Positions 35,170-49,153 are shown, counted from the stretch's first letter. The stretch is DNA of 64,000 bases from Diphasiastrum complanatum (GCA_029204225.1 CM055096.1:4810643-4874642); one strand, 5' to 3'. Translations and numbers: made by a program. Notes: generated by a model from the letters alone, not told the origin.

Positions 35170-37315
35170 CGCCTGTTGATTTCTATTATTATGTTCACGC
35201 TGGAACCAGAGTCAATTGGCACTTTTTCTATCAGATATCCCGCAATGGTAATATCAACTTCAGGTGCACCGAGATCACCTAAATCAATAGACAGAACACC
35301 AGCATTTGGCAAAGAATTTTTTTTTTTTCTTTTTCAGGGCAGAAAGACCTTTCAGTTGCTTTCTGTAATAAGTGTTATCTGCCAGCAGTTGCTCAAAAGT
35401 AATATTCAGACGAAGTGATCCAATATCAGTCACGATGTCATAATCTTTCGTCTTCGATTTTGAGATTGGCTTATCGATAACAGCACTAGACAATTTTGTC
35501 TTCGTGATTTCATCGTCCCCTTTCTCGAAAGTGACCACCTTTTCTGCAGTAGCTGACTGAAGTTCAGCGTTGATAATTTCTTTTACCTCTAATGAGATAT
35601 CTTTTGCAAACAACTTCGCAGCATCGCGGTCATAATTGGGGTCATCTTTGAAATCTTCTTTAGTCGTAGATTTATTCGTTGTTTTGCTAGAAGATTTCTT
35701 CTTCGAGGATTTTCTGTGCTTTGTCGAAGATTTTTGTTCAGGTTTTGAGGAGCTTTTGCTTTTCGTTGTGACTTTAAATATCTTCTCCATGTACTTGGCC
35801 AGGACTGATCTTCTGTCTTTGCCAATTTTTCTTTCATAACGTCAATTCTCTGCACAACAGCATCAGTGGAAGCTTTCACTTTCGAATCTGCAGCAGCTGG
35901 TGTTGCGACATACTGATACTTGGGTCGCGGCTTCTGTGGCTGAGGGCAGTCAGGATACTTGTGACCAGGCTCTCTGCAGTTCGAGTATAATGGTACATAA
36001 CTAATCGGCCTTTGCGGCTGAGGATAGTTAGGTGAAAAATGTCCCGGGTATCCACAGTTATAGCAGTTGCCCGACACTGGTTTAGTCGCGGTTTGAGACT
36101 TCGCTAGTCCAACAAATTTAGGAGAATTATATCTTCTTGGTGCGAACTTGGGTCTGTCCTGCTGGGCTGATGTTGTAGTTCCTTGAACATAGTTAGTAGT
36201 CGCATCATTTTGAAAACTAAAAAGTACCTCCTGGGCAAGATCTTCAATGTATTTGACATTCACAGTGGTGCAATCTTTCTTGGTGTGTCCTAAAGTTCCA
36301 CATTTTGTACACCACATTCTTGAGTTGGAAGAAGACGCTTTCGGTCTTTTATCTGCAACTTCTGAGATCTACACTTTCAAGTCATTAAACTTTTTATTAA
36401 GGTCAGCCATATTACTCTTCTCAAGTTTTTCAACTTTAGAAGTTGATGATTTATCCTCGACAACTTTTGTGTCGTCTTTTCGTTTAGTTCGTCGTTTATT
36501 TTTTCTCTCTCCTTTGTCAGCTTCTGATTCTGATGAATCGCTGCTTTCAGATTCTGAGCTTGAAGAACTAGTACTTGAATCAGAATCAGAATCATCATCG
36601 TTGTCACTAGAATCAGTCTTCGACTTTCGAGATTTCTTAGTTGATCGTCGCTTTCGTGCTAGTTTTGAGGTCTCGAAATTTTTGGCACTAGCCATTACTG
36701 CTACTAAGGAGGTCATGTCCCCTTGTCTGCAATGCCGATCAATATTTGGTGGTAAACCAGCCAAAAACCATTCGATCTGCATATCAACGGGATATACACC
36801 GGTTAGTTTTCCTACGAGATTTTTAACCTTCGTGTATATTTGCAAAGGGATTCTTTACTCTTCTTCTAAATATTGTTCAAACGTCCGAGAATTCTTGATT
36901 TGTAACCGATTTCTCTGAACTGGTTCACAAATGCATCTTTCAGTAGGTACCAGGTTCCTACATGACCTAGTTCAACTTGACTGTACCAGATGCGTGCCTA
37001 CTTTCTTAGCAGACCAGGAAAGATTTGTAGTTTGTCTATGTCAATACCTTCATTATTCGCATTAGCGATTGACTCGAATTGTGAGACATAGCTATCTGCA
37101 TCGTCGGAAGAAGTCCCTTTAAAATAATCGTATTTAATTTTTGATATAGAAGTAAAACGTGCAGTAGGGCCCTCCATAACGAAGCTAACTAGGAGTTCAA
37201 ATAATTGAGCAGTGATTTCGTCTAGATTTCTTCGACTAGTATTCTCAATTTGTCTTTGTAAAAATTCCTCTCTAAGCTTACGGTATCGTTCTAATCTGGA
37301 TTCTCTATCTGACAT
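35170..37315 (-). pseudogene. Ty3/gypsy gag with truncated protease
   Basis: The minus strand starts MSDRESRLERYRKLREEFL and continues through the capsid-like part (YDYFKGTSSDDADSYVSQFE, then IEWFLAGLPPNIDRHCRQ) and a Ser/Asp/Glu-rich low-complexity stretch. Zinc knuckles follow: CTKCGTLGHTKKDC is intact, CYNCGYPGHFSPNY has lost its last Cys, and SNCREPGHKYPDC its first. A lysine/serine-rich linker leads to LGAPEVDITIAGYLIEKVPI and DSGSSVN, the retropepsin active site near 35200. Homology stops just after it. Frames break at about 36850, 36370, 35790 and 35290. RT, RNase H and integrase are absent. Confidence 0.88.
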
Positions 37316-37363
37316 ACACTAGAGATGGAGATGGATTTGTCAGATTTCTTATAACTTTCCTAA

Positions 37364-37386
37364 ACTATCCCGGGCAACGGCGCCAA
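37364..37386 (-). other. Gypsy primer binding site
   Basis: The minus strand reads TGGCGCCGTTGCCCGGGAT. This matches, with one change, the TGGCGCCGTTGCCGGGGA site used by Athila/Tat-type gypsy elements (reported complementary to tRNA-Asp). Confidence 0.85.
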
Positions 37387-37390
37387 AATT

Positions 37391-38550
37391 TGGTATATGT
37401 CGTACTATACCAACAGGGTTAATATAGATTTTATAGTAAATAATGTTTTCCCACAGAGGATAGTGTTAGAAAGCTATGTATTTGGTACAATTATGGCAAG
37501 TGGTTTTGAGTGTTATTCTGGTTGTCAACAGACATTAAAAAGTAACCAGTATTACTTATGGTTTGGGAAATGTAATGTTAATAATTTTAGAACAACAATC
37601 TAGCCTCTATCAAATCGAATGAAACGCGTTCTACAAATGAGATGTTATCAGAGTAGTACAACAGTACTACACTCTGGCTGATTAAGGTGTCAACAAGAGT
37701 CGAGAGTTGTTCGATGTATTTGCGACTGTGCAGACAATTAATTAATCGCGTTCACAAACTATTCGTTTCTAGACAGAAGTCCTCAACAACTAAAGTCCAA
37801 ATTAATGGTTAAAGAATACGAATGGTTTTAGAACACGTTAGAAACTTATGTTAATGCCAATCAAGAGAACAGATCAAAGACTCAATTCTTTAGACAGGGA
37901 CTGTCATCTCATATGTATACATACAACTTTATTCAATGATCGTGCTAGACTATACCAAAGATAGTCGTTATTCGAGTGCCGAAAAGAAAGTATTCGCGCA
38001 GACGAATAAGATGGTTTTAAGATAGTTCTTTAGAATATGCTTTACGGATACACAGCAAACGACTGTAATGCACTAGAGCATCTGTTTGATCAGAGAGTAA
38101 TTCATGTAATGCGTTAGAGATTATTAGTAGACTCAAGATCACTCACACTCAGCAGTGCGGAGAACATAGATAAGAGAGAATAACTCACAGAACTCTATTC
38201 ACTTCTTCAATCTCTTAAGTCATTGTATAAAGTTATTGTATATCGAAACTCAAACCTAAATTAAAGCAAGCCTATGATCCCAAAAGATGCTCCACAGGCC
38301 AATGGTCCCAAAACATGAAAATCTCCAAATCAAGAACTTTCAAATTTCAATTGTCAATTTGTTGCTTCGTCATCTACAAATCTGCATTTAATCCTTGCTT
38401 TCCGCTCCTTAGGGCATTGTGAGTCCTCATCCTCCAAAATTGACATTGCCCTGGCCATAGATTGAGCATAACACGACAACTCACTTTATAAAAACATCAT
38501 TTTACACGAATATAGAATTTCAGATAAATGGGTTTAACGTATACAAAACA
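37391..38550 (-). repeat. Putative 5' LTR of the gypsy element
   Basis: It begins TGGTATATGTCG beside the primer site and runs toward ACGTATACAAAACA at about 38550, just before the stop codon of the next gene. The outer end is inferred from the TG...CA rule alone. No second LTR is visible. Internal AATAAA-like and TATA-like words are not decisive. Confidence 0.45.
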
Positions 38551-38558
38551 AGCAGTTA

Positions 38559-41309
38559 CTATTCTCTTGGAGAGCCCATCTCAGAAATCTTCGAGCTAAT
38601 CTCTTCGATCATTGAAACATTCTCCACCATCTTTTCTTGTGTTAATCTCTCTGTTTCAATTCCTTTGAACACATCATTATTAGCATTATGTGTACATGAC
38701 AATTCAAGAGAAATATTATGCAAATATAATAATTAGCAAAGCAATGTATACAAACCTCTATTCTTCATCATCCATTCCACGCACTCTGCATCATTGTCAA
38801 TTGCAAGCAGGTGCACACCAACCTTTCTACTGCGGATATAGATGTCCTAGCACCAGCTAGAATATCCAATGCAACTCCCCCTTCCAGGCAAAATGCTGAC
38901 AAAAGAAAATACATAAAATACTCACTTTTTTTGACACTTCCCTTGATCGCTTTGCCAATTTTCTTGTCCATTGACCACTCGGAGTGGGGCAAAAAATGAG
39001 TCCACAAGTCACTACTGAGACTAAATACATCAGAGTCTAATCCTTTTGCTTGGTCGTCATGCGTGACAGGTTTGTAACCCTTTCTGGATAGAAGACGCAT
39101 CTCAATAACATGCATCTGAAAAAGAAAATAAATTCTTTACATTGAAATACATTACTTTTTACAAATATATAATAAGCAAATAACAGTTTGGAAACAAAAA
39201 ATTTATTCAACCACAATGAATGTTAGATTTTAGACAAACTCACATTCAATCCTCCAGGTTCTCGTCCAAACTTCTCAATTCCTCTCAAGGTCTGATGTCT
39301 ATGGATAGTAAAATTGCACCTACCAATGTAGACCTCAACTTGCAAAGCATGACTTGGAGGGCTGAACAAGATCACCCAACCACTATCATCAACAACTATC
39401 AAAGAAATGTCCAAGGCTGCCCCTAGAAGCTCATCTGACCATGTATTCCATGTCGACCCCATAAGAACGCCATCTGCAATATAACTTCTTGGAAGGTCGA
39501 TTAGTATTAGGTCGGCAGAGTACGTGTTGCTCTTATCCTTTCTCGCTCTACAAGAGGTGCCATTTTTTTCCATGAATTTCTTCATGATATGATACTCTTC
39601 TAGATTCGTCTTAGTGGATATGCCAGCGTACATCGTGGTCAGATCAGCAAGAAGCACTTCAACATTGGACTTGACTTTAGTTTGGGTGTCAATTGCATCA
39701 ACTTTCACAAAATCAAAGTCCTCTCTTCTTCTTTTTAACGAAGTGAAAGAAATCTCCACCTAAAAATCAACAAAAAAACCGATGCAAGTACCATGTGAGT
39801 ACACTTAACATATGGAAGTACACTTAGCCCATGTGAACTTGCAACAACACTCAACACAATAAGAAACAAAGATAAAGTTTGTACCTCCTCACTATCAGGC
39901 ACCAAATCCAACTTTTTCTTGCCTTTTCTAATTGTCACATTTGATGGTTTGCTAGTGGTTGTAGCTGGAGCATTTAGTGCAGTTTTAGACATTTGAGTGG
40001 CTGCTCCATCATCTGCCTCATCGACAACCAGTTTTCCCTTCTCATGTAGTTGGTATTGGACTATCACTGAGGGGGGACATGCACCTGCTTTGAAGTCGAT
40101 CCACCAAGGACAATACTTCACCTCCCATTCACTCAGCCCTCCTTTCTTGCTCATATTGGCTTTAATAGAATACATGCTCACTTCTTTACATGTGGACAAT
40201 TGGTTCCACATGTCCATCATTAGTGGCATTTCTGGGATTACTTCCTTTGACTTCAAATAAAAGAAATACCTGTGATGCGGACACAAGAACCAACACTTCA
40301 ATAAAGTATTCACACTAAACAATATTTATTCTAAGCAGTGTTAAGAATCAGTTACCTCCATGCCACTCGCTTTGCAGCCAACTTAGCCTCCTCCTTTATC
40401 TCATTTGACAAAGCAGGCTCCATCATAGAAGCCAATGGGTGGAATAGGTCCTCTCTGAATCTTAATTTCATAGACGAAAAATACTTCACGAATGAATGTG
40501 ATCCTGATTGAACTACATCTGTGTTTGGCATGTACACGAAGTAAGAAATGATAAAAATTGCAAAATCAACAAAACATCCCATGAAAAACAATGTTTGCAA
40601 AATACATAACACATGTAATAGAAACTTAGAGGGTGTCACAAACCAACCTTTTTTGTCGTCACACAACTTGAATATAGAATCAGACTCCATCAGCAACGAA
40701 TCATAAAACACCTCTTTGCCAACCCATAGTCGAAAAGCCTTGTCTCCCAAGGGAATCACATATTGGTCCCTTGCAACACCTCCCCCAAGGCACAACTGAA
40801 GCAACTGGCAACGTTTTTCATTGGAAACCTCTGCCAATCATAAAGCATTCAACTTCTCCAATCCCATTGCAAAACCGCCTTTTACCAAAGTCTTGGTCAT
40901 GATTGTTCTAAACCATTGTTCACCATGCTTGGGGTCAACTATCCCCAGCAACTTACTCATGCGATTGCCATACTTCTTGTGAACCTTCATCTCAACCTCT
41001 GCCTTTTCCTTGGGATTTGAGGAGGCACCTTGTTTCTTTCCAAGCCAATCACATACTTCTGGATCAATTTCATTCTAAAAATGAAAAAAATGTGATGATT
41101 CTTAAGATATTGAGTAATTCTTGATCAATTGGGAGACTTAAGAATCTAGATCAGTCAATCTAAATTTCTTTACTCTAGTACATACTTGAGATTGTGCAAA
41201 TCTCACTGGCATTTTCATTCAATAATTGTTTACTTATGAGGAATTTGATTACCTTAGTCGATGAAATTCCACTATTGATTGTAGGGAATGCTTGTGTACT
41301 ATTTTCAGC
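38559..41309 (-). pseudogene. Multi-exon gene with permuted aminomethyltransferase-like motifs, nearly intact
   Basis: Seven exons splice with consensus GT-AG and consistent phases: 41309-41253, 41074-40648, 40518-40356, 40269-39885, 39759-39244, 39115-38756, 38662-38559 (stop TAG 38559-38561). The 5' end is not found. The product is about 670 residues. In exon 5 SADLILIDLPRSY (39513-39481) resembles motif IV (DPPY). In exon 6 GGVALDILAGARTS (about 38878-38840) resembles motif I (DxFAGxG), followed by GVHLLAIDNDAECVEWM. The order IV then I is that of permuted N4/N6-type (beta class) DNA/RNA methyltransferases. Two lesions are visible: an in-frame TGA at 40838-40840, and one missing base near 38830 that also explains the phase of the last junction. 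A 30-nt in-frame stretch (38896-38925) with perfect splice signals sits before motif I. Role, substrate and family are unknown. It may be a transposon-borne gene. Confidence 0.6.
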
Positions 41310-42249
41310 CTAAAATTTCCGGTTAATTAGGAGCAGTCAAGTCTATCAAGATTGAATGGTTGTTATTTCCTCGCATATGTTGCTAGGAATAGTGCGCTTA
41401 ACTCAAGAGAGTACTTGGGGTACTCATGATTGAGTTAAAGTCATTTTTATCTTGATGGATCTCCTAAGAGATTTTGGTAGGATGAATTTTTGTACCTTAG
41501 TTTTTAAAAGTTTTACCCAAAGATTCATGTAAATTGAGATTACATGAAGGTGACATTACTAGTTTGGAGAGAATGAAGCTCTCTTAGTATACTTCTAAAG
41601 ACAGATATAGTACTTCAGTGCAGAGATAGCTAATTTGAGAATTATTCCATCTCTAAGTGCTTATTCAATATTGAAGTCAGACTAAGGATTGATTTTCAGG
41701 ATAAATGTGGAAATCAAAAGATTGATTTGTTAGCTTTTGAAGTTGATCTTCATGATTGGTCATGAAGATCAATCTAGCATATCATGTAAACTTAGTTTAT
41801 ATGATGATGACAGTTGGGTATATTGAAGATTTTACCCATTTGGAGGACTTATCACTTAGTGTACCTTTGGACCCTGAAAGAGGAGTACTCTAAATAAGAA
41901 ATAAACAATTGAGAAATAGTTATTACTATAATGCATTAATAGGAGGTCAATTGCTATTCTCGATTGCATGGGGATCCTAAGGAGAATATTGTCTCATCCT
42001 GGGAGAGAATATATACTAGTGGAAACTCGTCCATCTACCTATTGGATTTTCTTATCCTTGTAGCCAAGAGCCCCTCCTCTCTTTCATTCATTCACCATGG
42101 CATGGGGCTGAAGTGGGTCAGGTATTGGCCTAGCCATTTCCTGTTGGTTGGGTGGTTTTTCTCTACAGGTGTCCTCTTGGTTGCATGCAATAGGATCTAG
42201 TCGGATCTTCCCCTGGTGATCCTTATAGTATCCATACCAATCTATTATG
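41310..42249. other. Intergenic or 5' region, no exon supported
   Basis: It could contain upstream exons of the methyltransferase-like gene, but none can be chosen without transcripts. It contains repeated short words (GAGATTACATGAAG, TTGATCTTCATGATTGG and its inverse near 41740-41780) and no domain. Confidence 0.4.
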
Positions 42250-42780
42250 GGTCTTTGATGTATGTAATGATATCGACCAGGCTAGATTTTGCAATCACCA
42301 TCAGTTCCTTGAGTCAGTACATGACCAATCCTAGCATGATCCACTAGAAAACTCTTATCAGAGCAATCAAATATGTATGAGCTACTATCAACCTCTGTAT
42401 ATGCTATGGTGATGGTAACTCATCCGATATCCATACTCTTCATGGATATATAGATGCAAATTGGGTAGGCGATGTTGACACCGAAAAATCTAAATACATT
42501 GCAATCTCTCAAGCTACCAAAGAGGCAATTTGGTTGAGAAATTTACTATCTGATATTGGTCTCAGATAGTCTGCTCCAACAATGATACATTTTGATAATC
42601 AGAGTGCTATTACATTATCTATCAATCCTAGATATCATTCTAGGAGCAAGCACATCAAAATTAGATATCACTACATCAAGAGCAAGATACTAAACAAAAA
42701 GGTAAGTCTGAAATTTTCCAGAATCCAATACATGGTAGCTGATATATTTACAAAAGGTTAAATCATAAAACACACAAGAA
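42250..42780 (+). pseudogene. Copia RNase H remnant
   Basis: Plus-strand frames give LCICYGDGNSSDIH, YIDANWVGDVDTEKS, YIAISQATKEAIWLRNLL, DNQSAITLSINPRYHSRSKH and YMVADIFTKG, the RNase H domain and C-terminus of copia Pol. The normal SSTEAEYIA reads KSKYIAIS, so an acidic catalytic residue is lost, and stops are present. Nothing of RT, integrase or gag lies upstream. Confidence 0.88.
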
Positions 42781-42830
42781 TTTTTGTGCTATCTTGAATT
42801 TAAAAATCAAGGCATTCAAGGATCCAAATT

Positions 42831-43100
42831 AAGGGGGGCTGTTGGATTGCTATCCTCTCCATCCCTATTCTTTGCTAATCTAGATCCATTCATTAAGTTG
42901 CTGTAAATATTTGTATAGTCGCATACTCTACAGAAATACACTTGTTTTCTGACAGTCTGTAGAAATACAAAGGAATCAGTGACAGTGTTCCCCAATAGTT
43001 TGTCAACCTTCTCTTATTCGGCTATCCTCGATTGTTCGTCCATACTCGATAGTTTGGTTATCCCTAACCATCATGTCGTAGAAGCGCTTTTTCTTTTTGT
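42831..43100 (+). repeat. Polypurine tract and start of 3' LTR
   Basis: AAGGGGGGC at 42831-42839 is a classic polypurine tract, and the LTR starts TGTTGGATTGC at 42840. The LTR fades at about 43100 where the dispersed repeat begins, so it is truncated or interrupted. Confidence 0.75.
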
Positions 43101-43109
43101 TGTTTTTTG

Positions 43110-43690
43110 TGTTCGTCCTCTATTCTGATTTGCGAACAATTTTCTATCTTTAAATCTTCTTTTCGTGCGAAAGCTCTTACGGGATCTCAGACACTCGACT
43201 ATGCATCACAGAACATATTTTATTCTAGCAATCAAGAGACACAGCACAAGGCCAAGAGATACACGAAATAGAATGACTATAGTGTCAGTTTGGTTTTGGA
43301 GCAAGATCGTCAATGTCTCGCTCGTTGGTGGATTGACTCTCTGCTCTTTCGCTATGTTCTGCTTGCTGGCAGACTTTCATGCATAACTATGGTATTTTGC
43401 TTTCTTACTCTATTTGCTACGTCTCTCTCTATTTCTTACAGATCTCTGTATTCTCTATCTCTCTTCTTTTTCTCTTTTTCTTCACTATTTTTGTTATGAT
43501 CCAGAGAGGATCTTTTAGACTTCCATATGTGGAGTTTACAAGATAGATAAACGTAGAATCACAAGACTAGTTAATGCTAATTAACTAGTTAGTTAGTCTC
43601 CGTCGTTGTTATTCCTTTCAGTTGGGCATGAAGCCCATTGAGCTGCTAGCTGGCAGCAGGAAGGATTTCTCTTCATTTGTGTTGATCCTC
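43110..43690 (-). repeat. Dispersed repeat, about 590 bp, copy 2
   Basis: Inverted copy of 8290-8890. The AATAAA seen in copy 1 lies here on the minus strand near 43225-43230. The two copies differ by many substitutions and small indels, so both are old. The LINE coding remnant begins about 30 bp to the right, probably by chance. Confidence 0.75.
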
Positions 43691-43716
43691 TGAATGTAGA
43701 CAACTATCATATTATT

Positions 43717-45976
<2,260 letters not shown>

Positions 45977-46080
45977 GGAAATTTTGTAATATTGATATAT
46001 CAACTGAGGTGGTAATAATCTAGCATTGTTCAGACACAAATTGCCACTATTTACCAGATATCTATTTTTGAAAAGTAAAA

Positions 46081-46690
46081 ATGTAAGAACAGATGTTGGA
46101 ATGCACCTCAGAATAGGAGATCCTATACTGCCTTGAACAGATCCACATATTTCGATGTTTGTTCTGACCTCCACTGATTCCCACCCATTATTAATAGATT
46201 CATCAATAAATGCAAAGAATTGTTGATAAATTTGGAAATATATTTTCATAAATCCTAATGTAAAATAAAATTGAATGTATTCCTACACTACAAAACTTGC
46301 ATCTACAACAAAAGATAGGACATAAACATTTATGTAAAAATTTATGAGTAGAGGTATACAATCTAGTATATAATCTGTTTATGAATTGTAAAAATGTATG
46401 AGCAGAGGTCGGAATGCACCTCGGAATAAGCCTTACTGCCTTAAACAGATCCACATATCATCGAGATCTATTTCGACCTCCACTGATTCCCACCCTAGTT
46501 GATAGATGTACCCATTATCAATTGATCTATAAATAAAAGCACAGATTTGTTTTTAAGATGTGTAGATTTGTTTTCATAAATCCTAATGCAAATAAAATTG
46601 AATGTAGTCTTACACTACAAAATGTGGATCTACAACAAAAAATAGAAGACAAACTGCTACAAAATTGTACAAGTACCTAGAACTGCTATT
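46081..46690 (+). repeat. Tandem repeat, two units of about 313 bp, each with an imperfect hairpin
   Basis: Unit 1 starts at 46081 and unit 2 at about 46394. Each has GTCGGAATGCACCT(C)GGAATA followed by TTTCGA...GACCTCCACTGATTCCCACCC, then CATAAATCCTAATG, AAATAAAATTGAATGTA and TACACTACAAAA(C/T). The first block can pair with the GACCTCCACTG block. The CACTACAAAA word resembles a CACTA terminus but no opposite end was found. Confidence 0.75.
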
Positions 46691-46908
46691 AGTTGTGTTA
46701 GTTAGCTGCTTGGATGGTGTTAGAGCCAAAAAATTGACATACAAAGCTACAAAACAATGTCATAACAAAAATCCATACAACTATTGCCTCATTGGAAAAT
46801 CATAAAACTAGTCATCACAATTGAAGATTCTGCTTAAAAAAATAAGTAAACTTCAAAAATGTATAATAAAATTCACATATCTGTCACTGGAAATCTCAAA
46901 AAAACATG

Positions 46909-47375
46909 TAAGAGGAGGTTGGAACAGCCCTCGGAATAGACATTAGTATACTGTTAAAATCAGCATGGTCTATTCCGACCTCCATTCTGACCCTACAAGT
47001 ATCTGGGATTTGCTTTAGAATTTGTGCCCCAAATCCTATGATGATTTTACAAAAAGAACAACAAAGATCCATATCGAATCCTGTATATGCACCGAAAAAC
47101 TCAATGGCTAGTTGAGGATTTTGCATCGAAACAGCCATCGAAATAGGTGTTGATCTAACAAATCCAACAAATTCGTATATTTCGATAGGCATTCCAACCC
47201 TCTAGAAGTCTGAATCTACAACAACCTCAACTATGGATCTACAACACCCTCATTCAGCACCTCACTTGGATCTACAGCACCCTAAAGTATCTGATAAATT
47301 GAAAATAAGACATCGAAATATCCATCGAAATAACAAATCCCTCAGATTCGCCTATTCCGATGGCCATTCCGACTT
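46909..47375. repeat. Further diverged hairpin units with TCGGAATAG / CTATTCCGA
   Basis: GAGGTTGGAACAGCCCTCGG paired with GGTCTATTCCGACCTCCATT (46913-46985), CATCGAAATAG with ATTTCGATAGGCATTCCAAC (47137-47202), and CATCGAAATATCC with CCTATTCCGATGGCCATTCC (47312-47371) repeat the theme of the neighbouring tandem units in a more diverged form. Confidence 0.6.
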
Positions 47376-47449
47376 GTCTCCTACCTTTACAAAACTCTTG
47401 TATATCCGCCGACTCCTTTGCCTCAAAATAAACATGCATAGAAAATGTG

Positions 47450-47660
47450 GTGTCAATAAAACCAAACTGAAAGAGCAAGAGCAACAAGCAAAGTGCAAGA
47501 TGAGCAAGAGCAACAAGCAAAATGCAAGAGGAGGAAGCAAAGAGCAATAGCAAGAGAAGCAAGAGGAACACTCAAATGTGAGGAGAATAAGGAGATTGAG
47601 GAGGATAAAGAGGGTGAGCAAGGATCAACACACAAGGAAGAGGACAAAGGCACCAAGTAC
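47450..47660. repeat. Purine-rich GAGCAAG/GCAAGAG repeats
   Basis: The plus strand is a degenerate array of AAGAGCAACAAGCAA, GCAAGAGGAGGAAGC and GAGGATAAAGAGG. It resembles 32340-32560, which precedes the two-exon gene. Here no gene follows on the minus strand, and the Leu/Cys/Ser-rich frames are artefacts. Confidence 0.6.
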
Positions 47661-47794
47661 GTCCCTTGATACCATCACCCACTCCTCTTCCCTCTTTGAA
47701 ATGTTGCAGCAATGGTCAATCTTTTCAAAATTTGCAAGAATCTGTCTGACCCTCGGTATACACCTCACATTAGCTTCAGTATTTCGAGGCTGAA

Positions 47795-48410
47795 CAAACT
47801 TTGTTTTCCAGATACATTACTTGAATTTACACCAAGATAACATCCATCCACTTGCATAGCACCATCTACACAAGAAGATCTGCCAAAAGATGTTCCACTC
47901 TTAATAAGAGCTTGATACTCAAGATCCATTGCTTGGATCCACTCCTCTTCTTTCCTTGCTTGATCTACACTTGTAGGTTCATCCAAAGAGGTTAGGAAAG
48001 CCACATAATTTCCAGACTACTTGCTTACCGTTTTGATCATATGTGAGCCTTAAAGGTACTTGTCTTTCCCTTGATATTCTCCTTGGCTTTTGACTTGATG
48101 AAGGTCCATCATCATCACCATCCAAAGTAGGATCATTTTCATCAGCATCAAGAATGTTAAATACATCCACACTGCCATCAATTATGCTTGAAGACACTTT
48201 TGAAATATTCTCCTCATCAAAAATGACATCTCTACCAACAATCACTTTGTTAGTAGAAGGAATGTAAACCTTGTAAGCTTTACTCACCTCACTACATCCA
48301 ACAAAAATACCTCTTTTTGAAGATGAATTCTCCTTGGTCCTATCATCAAGAGTATAATACCTGTGCATCAACCATTTTAAGCTTTGTATAGGCTGTTGCA
48401 CTTGTCACTA
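47795..48410 (-). pseudogene. Copia integrase C-terminus and start of RT
   Basis: The minus strand gives KRGIFVGCSEVSKAYKVY, TNKVIVGRDVIFDEE and, after an acidic spacer, FLTSLDEPTSVDQARKEEEW with AMDLEYQAL. This is the linker between copia integrase and RVT_2 and the first residues of the RT. A frameshift lies near 47990. No other part of this element adjoins. Confidence 0.88.
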
Positions 48411-48439
48411 GTATTTTCTTGATATGGCTCCTCGCTTGT

Positions 48440-49151
48440 TTGTGAGTGTGTGTAATAGAGTTCATCTTTATACAAATCGGATAACACACACTGTCACATG
48501 TGCTTTGAATCCCCTTGCCCAATGTAAATTTAAATTGTAATTATGAAATTGTAAATGGCTAAGTCACTAGCCTATGGAGACAATTGTAAATTGCAATACA
48601 AATGTCTGTTATAGTGACTAAATCCGAGATGGCCAAGGGGGTACTGGGTCTCATGAGAGTCTGCTGGACTGACCTCCTAAAAAGTAGAAAGGGTTGACCG
48701 ATCAATGTGACATATGTCATATGCTCATTGAGACACTTGGTCCAGTGCATGAGTGATACTTGTATGGACAGGTCAACAGGACATGTGTCATATGCTCATT
48801 GGGACATTTGATCAAATGCATGAGTGACACGTGTCAGACTGTCCACCTACTAGCTTGCCTATGTGTCAAGGTATTGCCAAGTGGCAAGTGTCGGCTTCTG
48901 TGCATGGAGTTTGCCATGTGTCGATGTTAGGATGTGTCAAGGTTAAGGGGTGCTTGAGGGGATATAGTGTGAGCCTGGTCAGACATTCCTCATTATGGTA
49001 TTCCTATGCAGCTATGGTTGGGAGGAGACTTGCAGCAAAGCTCTCATGTTTTCTTGTTGATCTATGTACATTTGCTTGAGATTAATAAAGTGACAGATTT
49101 GTTGGATAATTTTGTGTATCTACTTAGGGTTTCGTGAGCTTGTGTGCAACA
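48440..49151 (+). repeat. 5' LTR of a plus-strand element, with internal duplication
   Basis: It ends GTGCAACA at 49151, 2 bases before a primer site. AATAAA occurs at 49083-49088. Two imperfect copies of CATATGCTCATTG(A/G)GACA..TG(A/G)TC.A.TGCATGAGTGA lie at 48717-48755 and 48790-48828. The left boundary is not established. Confidence 0.55.
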
Positions 49152-49153
49152 TT

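Noticed and set aside
46286-46300. CACTACAAAA as a true CACTA transposon terminus
   Set aside because: It occurs in each tandem unit, no inverted partner end or 3-bp target duplication was found, and no transposase adjoins.
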